From Planctomycetota bacterium (GTDB taxonomy: Bacteria; Planctomycetota; UBA1135): DNA of 55,402 nt. The notes below the pieces were generated by a model that worked only from the letters and a program-made list of their open reading frames with translations, made no database searches and was not told the origin of the DNA. The stretch spans positions 1 to 55,402 of the forward strand of contig JAQBXR010000017.1 in the NCBI GenBank assembly GCA_027623295.1. The letters are read 5' to 3'. This document shows positions 50,416 through 55,402 of this stretch, piece after piece. The stretch's first letter is position 1, and each line of letters begins with the position of its first letter. Made by a program: the position numbers and the translations under genes.

Positions 50416-52181
50416 GTCTTCCCTTCGAACCACAGAACGGTCCCGTCCCGCTGGAAGCATTGCGTCATTCGGTCAGTCACATCATGGCCGACGCAGTCCT
50501 GCGGATTTTTCCTGAAGCCAAAGTCGCCATCGGTCCGCCGATTGAGCACGGTTTCTATTACGACTTCGAGCTGCCACGTCCGCTCACCGAAGAGGACCTT
50601 CCGGTCATCGAGGAAGAGATGGCGAAGATTCTCCAGGAGGCTGGTGCTTTTGAGCGCTCGACGATGAGTCGAGAAGATGCCAAAGCCAAGCTGACTGCAG
50701 AGGGCCAAAGTTACAAAGTCGAATTGCTCGACGACTTGCCGGAGGACGAGGAAATTAGTTTCTACAGTCACGGCACGTGGTCCGACCTTTGCGCCGGCCC
50801 GCACGTCGAAAGCGCGCAGCAGTTGCGTAAGATTGGCCTGAAGCTCACTGCGGTGGCCGGTGCTTATTGGCGCGGTGACTCGGACAAGGCCATGCTGCAG
50901 CGCATTTACGGCACCGCTTGGTGGTCGAGCAAAGATCTCAAAAAGTACATGGCGTACTTGGAAGAGGTTGCGGCGCGTGACCATCGTAAGTTGGGTCGCG
51001 AACTGAATTTGTTCAGCCTCAATCCGGACTTTGGAGCCGGTTTGGTGTTCTGGCATCCCAAGCTCGGCCATGTGCGCCGTAAGTTGGAAGAGTGGTGGTG
51101 GGAGCTGCACGAGGCACGCGACTATTGGCCGGTTTACACCCCACACGTTGCGGGTGAGCCGGTGTTCCGTCAGTCGGGTCACTTGCAGAACTACGCCGAC
51201 ATGATTTGGGCACCGATGGATGTGGATGGCCGTCCGCACCGGGTGAAGCCCATGAACTGTCCTGGCCACGTGACCATCTTTAACTCGGTGCGTCACTCTT
51301 ACCGCGATCTGCCACGCCGTTTTGCGGAGTTAGGCACGGTTTACCGTTATGAACCATCGGGCACCTTGCACGGTATGTTGCGCGTGCGCGGCTTTACCCA
51401 GGACGATGCTCACATCTTCTGCACCCAAGAGCAGTTGGCCGATGAGATCGTAGATGTACTCAAGTTGGTGCACACCATCTTGGATACTTTCGGGTATGAG
51501 TACACCGCATACCTCGCAACCCGTCCGGAGAAGTCCCTCGGCACCGATGAGGTCTGGAAGCATGCGATTGCATCTTTGGTGACGGCTGCAGAACGTCAAG
51601 AATTGCCGCTGGAAGATGATCCGGGCGGTGGGGTGTTCTACGGTCCTAAAATCGACTTCAAGATTAAGGATGCTCTCGGCCGTGAATGGCAAGGGCCAAC
51701 GGTTCAGGTTGACTTCAACTTGCCGGAACGCTTCGATATCCAGTTCAACGATAGGGACAATGAACTGAAGCGTCCTGTCATGGTGCACCGTGCGATCTTC
51801 GGATCCCTGGAGCGCTTCGTTGGGGGGCTGATTGAGCACTTCGCAGCGTGGTTTCCAGTTTGGTTGTGCCCAACTCCGGTTGCAGTGCTGCCGATTACTG
51901 AGGAGCAAATCCCTGCAGCCGAAGCCCTACGCGACAAGATTGTTGCCGCTGGGTTCCGCGCAAACCTCATGTCCGATGGGCCGCTACGCAAACGCGTGCG
52001 TGAATCCGAAATGGACAAGATTCCGTACATGGCAGTCATCGGAGGTCGCGAGGCCGAGAACGGTGAAGTCAGTGTGCGTGTGCACGGTGTTAAAGAGCAA
52101 AAGACTTTGTCGATCGATGGCTTTATGACGGCGCTTGAAGGCAAGCGTAGTTCGAAGTCTTTGACTTATGAGTTGGATTGA
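50412..52181 (+). CDS. thrS: Threonyl-tRNA synthetase lacking the TGS domain
   Basis: 589 residues. The editing domain has the zinc-binding site HSVSH (His19, His23) and DLCAGPH (Cys127, His131). The catalytic core has MNCPGH (Zn ligand Cys), the TQDDAH region and VMVHRAIFGSLERF (Zn ligand His), with a C-terminal anticodon-binding domain (VAVLPITEEQ). The usual N-terminal TGS domain of about 60 residues is missing: residue 1 begins directly at the editing domain. There is a perfect terminator directly downstream. Confidence 0.95.
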   Translation: MSLPFEPQNGPVPLEALRHSVSHIMADAVLRIFPEAKVAIGPPIEHGFYYDFELPRPLTEEDLPVIEEEMAKILQEAGAFERSTMSREDAKAKLTAEGQSYKVELLDDLPEDEEISFYSHGTWSDLCAGPHVESAQQLRKIGLKLTAVAGAYWRGDSDKAMLQRIYGTAWWSSKDLKKYMAYLEEVAARDHRKLGRELNLFSLNPDFGAGLVFWHPKLGHVRRKLEEWWWELHEARDYWPVYTPHVAGEPVFRQSGHLQNYADMIWAPMDVDGRPHRVKPMNCPGHVTIFNSVRHSYRDLPRRFAELGTVYRYEPSGTLHGMLRVRGFTQDDAHIFCTQEQLADEIVDVLKLVHTILDTFGYEYTAYLATRPEKSLGTDEVWKHAIASLVTAAERQELPLEDDPGGGVFYGPKIDFKIKDALGREWQGPTVQVDFNLPERFDIQFNDRDNELKRPVMVHRAIFGSLERFVGGLIEHFAAWFPVWLCPTPVAVLPITEEQIPAAEALRDKIVAAGFRANLMSDGPLRKRVRESEMDKIPYMAVIGGREAENGEVSVRVHGVKEQKTLSIDGFMTALEGKRSSKSLTYELD

Positions 52182-52200
52182 CTTTCCGTGACTTAAAGTT

Positions 52201-52245
52201 AAACCTGCCTCCTCTACGCGTTCGTGTGGGGAGGCAGGTTTCTTT
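52201..52245 (+). terminator. Rho-independent terminator of thrS
   Basis: AAACCTGCCTCC (52201-52212) pairs exactly with GGAGGCAGGTTT (52230-52241), 12 bp around a 17-nt loop, followed by CTTTTT. The strongest terminator in the window, marking the end of the dcw-thrS transcript. Confidence 0.9.
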
Positions 52246-52335
52246 TTGTCTACCGAGGAAAGCGTGTCTCACAGGAAGAGGCGCGTCTGCAGTTTAAATA
52301 GTTGGGAATTCTCCCGGCAATCATCCGTGAACATC

Positions 52336-52782
52336 ATGAAAATTTTGATTCTAATTTTGGCAGCTCTTCCATGGGCCGCTGTTTCAAGCCAAGCGCCCCC
52401 AGTGGAAAGCACCACTTCTACGTTTGGGACTATTTCTCCATCCGCCTTTGGGATTCAAGCGGATTGCGGGCCTCCCTTTGTGCAATGGGCGAATGGCCCC
52501 AAGTCATGCAATTGTGGCTCGTTAGAGGTCACTGAGAGCAAGTGTCACACCGAAGAGGTGAAGATCGATGTTGGCGGTGAATTTATTGGAGTTTCTACGG
52601 GGAGGAGCGACACCCAATGTGCAACGATTACTATTCCTGCAGGGATCTGTGTTTGGGTGAGCTATAAATCACGTTGTTTTTACAAGAAAAATTTCTGGAC
52701 CCAACGGTGCAATCTGGTTTGTGCCAATGACGGTTTAGCCTACAACGATGGCCCCGTGGGAGCCGGCGACTGCAGTAATTAA
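52336..52782 (+). CDS. Small secreted Cys-rich protein of unknown function
   Basis: 148 residues. A signal peptide (MKILILILAALPWAAVSSQA) is followed by a mature part of about 128 residues with ten cysteines (DC, CNC pair, KC, QC, IC, RC, RC, VC, DC) spaced to allow up to five disulfides. It contains no metal or enzymatic motif that I recognise. The region has lower GC than the housekeeping part. The frame is open upstream to 52246, but ATG 52336 starts the signal peptide. It may be an exported adhesive or toxin-like domain; no function can be assigned. Confidence 0.65.
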   Translation: MKILILILAALPWAAVSSQAPPVESTTSTFGTISPSAFGIQADCGPPFVQWANGPKSCNCGSLEVTESKCHTEEVKIDVGGEFIGVSTGRSDTQCATITIPAGICVWVSYKSRCFYKKNFWTQRCNLVCANDGLAYNDGPVGAGDCSN

Positions 52783-52790
52783 TTTATTTT

Positions 52791-52819
52791 GCCTCCTACC
52801 TTTTTCCGAGGTAGGGGGC
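52791..52819 (+). terminator. Hairpin between the two secreted-protein genes
   Basis: GCCTCCTACCT (52791-52801) and AGGTAGGGGGC (52809-52819) pair with one G-U wobble. No T-run follows, so it may be a processing element or a weak terminator. Confidence 0.45.
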
Positions 52820-52852
52820 ATATCAAATCTTCATTCCTAATCCTTTCTCATC

Positions 52853-54724
52853 ATGCGTAATCGAATTCTCATCCTGCTTGTTGTTGCTGCTCTTTCAACA
52901 TGGGCGGCACTTTCATGGGGAAGTTCCTCTCCTCAAGAACCGTTTCTTGGAATGCCGGAAGCGGATTCCAATTCTATGGAGGATCCATCGCCAGTTGAAA
53001 CCTTGGGACTTGTTCGGGACTTGATGCACCAACCCTCCTCCGCAACCTTGTTTCTTCAACCGGATTGCATTCCGGTTGAGGCTTATGAGTGTCATGTTCT
53101 GACCTCAGCGGGGGATAGCCTCCCGATAAGGCCAGATGCCTTGGGAATGGTGGATTGGGCCATTCAAGAGGATTTCGTCCAACTACAAATCCAAGGCGCG
53201 GGGTGGGAACCTTTGAACCTCTCCGCAGAAGACGTGCGGGAACGCAAGGAAGTTATCGTCAAAGCCCTTCGTAAAGTGTCGGTTGCGGTTTATTCCAAGC
53301 GTTCCGAACTACCCATCGAAAACTTTCGCCTGACTTTTACTGCTGGTACTTTAGATTCCGAGGGGAACTTTAACTCCGGTTGGATGAAGAAGACTTTTGA
53401 TGTGAAGGATTCCAATGGGATGACCTTGGGTGGGTATTCGAGAGAAAAAGGTTATCAAAGTCATTTTCAAATCCGTATCGAGGCCGATGGTTACCCTCAC
53501 CACTATTCCGAAGCGGTCCCTATTTCCAAGGGTGAGGACTGGGTTACTTTAGAGCTTCGTTTGGATGAACTTGAAGAGTCCACCTTTATGGTTCAAGGAG
53601 TTGTGCTAAACACGGCAGGTCTACCTTTAGAAGGAGCGACGTGCTCCTTAGTGCCGGAGCCGGTTTCCTGGGATTACATCTCTTCGTGGAATGGCAAGGT
53701 GGATCTGGCAGGGTTTATCGATCCGAGGAAAGCAGACTTGGATAAAGTGAAAACAGACTCGAATGGAGAGTTTCAGATAACTTCTCAGCGGTTTGGGGAA
53801 TACAGTCTTCTAGTCGAATATCCTGGGCGACCGTTCTCCCGTTTGCCTTTGGGAGAGCTAGCGCCAGGTCGGGATCCGGGCTATTTGACCGTAAGGCTGG
53901 AGGATCCCTGTTCTCTGCTTGTCCGCCTGACTTACCCGGAAGGTGTTCCTCCAGATAGCTATAGCGTTAAGTTAATCCACGGTCTCCTTTTTAAGGCAGA
54001 GGTTACCAACCCATCGCCGGGGATTCGAGAATTCCAATATCTAGGAGTGCGGCCTGGAAATGCCGAGCTGATTTTATCTCATCATGCAGAGGGAGCCTCA
54101 GGGCAGTCTTCGTTTATGGTTTTGGAAAAGCGAGAGATTCAAATCCAAGAGGTCGGAGAGAATCTGGAAACCTTTAACCTAGACCCAGCGCTGCAGAACG
54201 ATGGCATCGCGGTGAAAGTTCCCATCGTGAATGGCATTCAGAATCAGCACTGGACCTTGCTTCTCAAAGAGGCGGGTCATGGCGGGCAAGGTCGCAGTGC
54301 TTTGGTAAGCGCCGATGGGTTTGCCAATTTTGAAAATGTCACGGAAGGCAAATGGGAAATCACGGGCATTGCTTTTCATGAAGAGGAGGGAATCTTCGTT
54401 GTAGGCTTTGGAACCTTTGATACGCAAGATCGAAATGTCACTGGCGTGGTTCCACTCAACGTATTCCCAAGCCAAGTTCATATCCGGTTCCCTAATACAT
54501 CGGGAGTGACCAGCTTAAGCGAACTAAAACTTTTTGCTAAAACGCAAGACCCATTCCATCAACGCTTCCTCGAAGGTTTTGCTCAAAGCAGTCTTTCCTG
54601 CCGCAGCCCCATATCCATATTCGGTTTACCGGAAGGCACCTACTCTGCTTCCATCAATGGGCAGGAAGGCGAGGAGTGGACCTTGGGCGAGGGCCATGAA
54701 CAAGAGGTCCACTTGGAGTTTTAG
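52853..54724 (+). CDS. Large secreted protein with carboxypeptidase-regulatory-like domains
   Basis: 623 residues. A signal-peptide-like N-terminus (ILILLVVAALSTWAALSWG) is followed by a series of beta-sandwich-like domains. One (FMVQGVVLNTAGLPLEGATCSL... to TDSNGEFQITSQRFGEYSLLVEYPG) reads like a CarboxypepD_reg/Cna-B type domain, typical of exported proteins of PVC bacteria. The C-terminal half has repeated strands (IAVKVPIVNG, SQVHIRFPNTSG). No catalytic motif. Could be a cell-surface or matrix protein. Confidence 0.6.
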   Translation: MRNRILILLVVAALSTWAALSWGSSSPQEPFLGMPEADSNSMEDPSPVETLGLVRDLMHQPSSATLFLQPDCIPVEAYECHVLTSAGDSLPIRPDALGMVDWAIQEDFVQLQIQGAGWEPLNLSAEDVRERKEVIVKALRKVSVAVYSKRSELPIENFRLTFTAGTLDSEGNFNSGWMKKTFDVKDSNGMTLGGYSREKGYQSHFQIRIEADGYPHHYSEAVPISKGEDWVTLELRLDELEESTFMVQGVVLNTAGLPLEGATCSLVPEPVSWDYISSWNGKVDLAGFIDPRKADLDKVKTDSNGEFQITSQRFGEYSLLVEYPGRPFSRLPLGELAPGRDPGYLTVRLEDPCSLLVRLTYPEGVPPDSYSVKLIHGLLFKAEVTNPSPGIREFQYLGVRPGNAELILSHHAEGASGQSSFMVLEKREIQIQEVGENLETFNLDPALQNDGIAVKVPIVNGIQNQHWTLLLKEAGHGGQGRSALVSADGFANFENVTEGKWEITGIAFHEEEGIFVVGFGTFDTQDRNVTGVVPLNVFPSQVHIRFPNTSGVTSLSELKLFAKTQDPFHQRFLEGFAQSSLSCRSPISIFGLPEGTYSASINGQEGEEWTLGEGHEQEVHLEF

Positions 54725-54802
54725 TTTGAGGCTTCCGGCGCCTCATTCGATTCCGTTGGCGGGGGGCTCATCAAGGATGCGCTACCCGCCGCGCCGTGGA
54801 CG

Positions 54803-55402
54803 CTAAGGAAGGACCTGCACGGTGCGCGCGATGGAGCTCATGCGTCCGGCGGCGGGGCCAGTGTCGAAGGTGGCGGCGGCAAAATAGATGGTGCGGCCAA
54901 TGATGGGTGCCAGCGCGGAGGTGGCCTGCAGCGTCGCTTGTGCATGGGCGTTCGCATCAAGCGTGCCGTTGGCCCCCTGGAGTGGGGGCGGCGCACCACC
55001 GCCGGCAAAGCGGTCGAAAATGTTGTCCTGCGTCAACGGGATGTCGAGCCCGGCCATGGTCGTCGGCCCTGTACCGCGGAGTGAGGCAAGCACTGCGTAG
55101 CGCGCTCCGGCCTCGCTGGCCGGGAAGTCCAGGTCGAATTGCATATTCCCTGCGCGGGACACGCTGATGGAATCCGCGCTCGTTTGAAGGAAGGGGGCGA
55201 GGGAGTAGACGAATGCGGAGCCCGCATCAAACAGGCTGCCCGAATCCGCGTAGGGCGCTCCCACGATGACATCGTCAAAGCCATCGCCGTCGACGTCGCC
55301 TGCGCCCGAAACGGACCGCCCCAGTTGGTCGTCACTCGCCTGCCCGTCGAACTGCCAGATCAGGTTGCCGGTCGCGCCGGAGTAGACGTAGGCGGAACCC
55401 GC
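54803..55402 (-). CDS. FG-GAP repeat protein, 5'-truncated
   Basis: The open frame runs off the right edge, so only the C-terminal 199 codons are visible. It includes an FG-GAP/integrin beta-propeller repeat (SVSGAGDVDGDGFDDVIVGAP) with its DxDxDG calcium loop, and a second partial repeat (GSAYVYSGATGNL). The C-terminal tail of about 130 residues lacks propeller repeats and could be a sorting or anchoring domain. Such proteins are exported and often adhesive. The composition is markedly GC-richer than the preceding genes. It is convergent with the secreted-protein gene. Confidence 0.75.
   Translation of the reverse strand, partial: AGSAYVYSGATGNLIWQFDGQASDDQLGRSVSGAGDVDGDGFDDVIVGAPYADSGSLFDAGSAFVYSLAPFLQTSADSISVSRAGNMQFDLDFPASEAGARYAVLASLRGTGPTTMAGLDIPLTQDNIFDRFAGGGAPPPLQGANGTLDANAHAQATLQATSALAPIIGRTIYFAAATFDTGPAAGRMSSIARTVQVLP

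Noticed and set aside
50328-51296. 322-codon minus-strand open frame inside thrS
   Set aside because: It lies wholly opposite the clear ThrRS coding sequence, with no recognisable motifs and a His/Arg/Val-rich shadow composition.
1-55402. tRNA, rRNA, CRISPR, insertion sequence or phage genes
   Set aside because: None recognised by reading: no tRNA-like cloverleaf with CCA, no repeat array and no transposase or integrase motif.

Overview
The window is most likely a chromosomal segment of a diderm bacterium of the PVC superphylum, probably Planctomycetota. The best marker is the small basic protein at 34081-34374, whose first ~55 residues match the PVC signature family (MSIHKS start, basic core). 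Supporting traits are a division and cell-wall (dcw) cluster with no ftsZ, ftsA, ftsQ, murD or ddl in it, planctomycete-style sulfatase and FG-GAP proteins, and two secretin-like outer-membrane lipoproteins. No rRNA, tRNA, CRISPR array, insertion sequence or phage gene was found. Genes are tightly packed, with many ATGA/GTGA stop-start overlaps.

Layout. 1-7.6 kb: a truncated amidohydrolase, a DHH phosphoesterase (NrnA type), proline dehydrogenase (minus strand), a DASS/SLC13 anion transporter, a sulfatase-family lipoprotein and a large polytopic membrane protein. 7.5-11.3 kb (minus): a comEC-comM (yifB) DNA-uptake pair. 11.3-13.7 kb: coaD-ridA, a zinc-ribbon membrane protein and a 5'(3')-deoxyribonucleotidase-like HAD protein. 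13.8-19.5 kb: a peptide-type ABC importer, with lipoprotein and two permeases on minus and a double-ATPase on plus, then a HAD hydrolase. 19.6-32.5 kb (minus): an operon-like run read as secretin lipoprotein B, large TPR protein, small TPR protein, ExbB/TolQ, two ExbD/TolR, a PLP-dependent decarboxylase and secretin lipoprotein A. 32.8-37.6 kb: a family-4 uracil-DNA glycosylase, small membrane and zinc proteins, the PVC protein, queE, der and a lipoprotein. 37.7-50.4 kb: mraZ-rsmH-ftsL-like-PBP-murE-murF-mraY-ftsW-LysM-murG-murC-murB, followed by thrS without a TGS domain. 52.3-55.4 kb: an accessory-looking end with a Cys-rich secreted protein, a large secreted protein and a truncated FG-GAP protein on the opposite strand.

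Two things stand out. First, the 13-kb secretin/ExbBD/TPR run looks like an energised trans-envelope machine: a proton-driven inner-membrane motor (one ExbB, two ExbD), periplasmic TPR proteins and two paralogous secretin-family outer-membrane lipoproteins. The run is punctuated by perfect hairpins that could set gene dosage. I do not recognise this gene combination as a named system. Second, many transcription-unit starts carry a TANNNT -10 box exactly 6 (sometimes 7-8) nt before the start codon with no Shine-Dalgarno sequence. This implies widespread leaderless mRNAs, and it was used here to choose several starts.

All functions are inferred by reading the sequence. No database search was run, and start sites without a clear signal are flagged.
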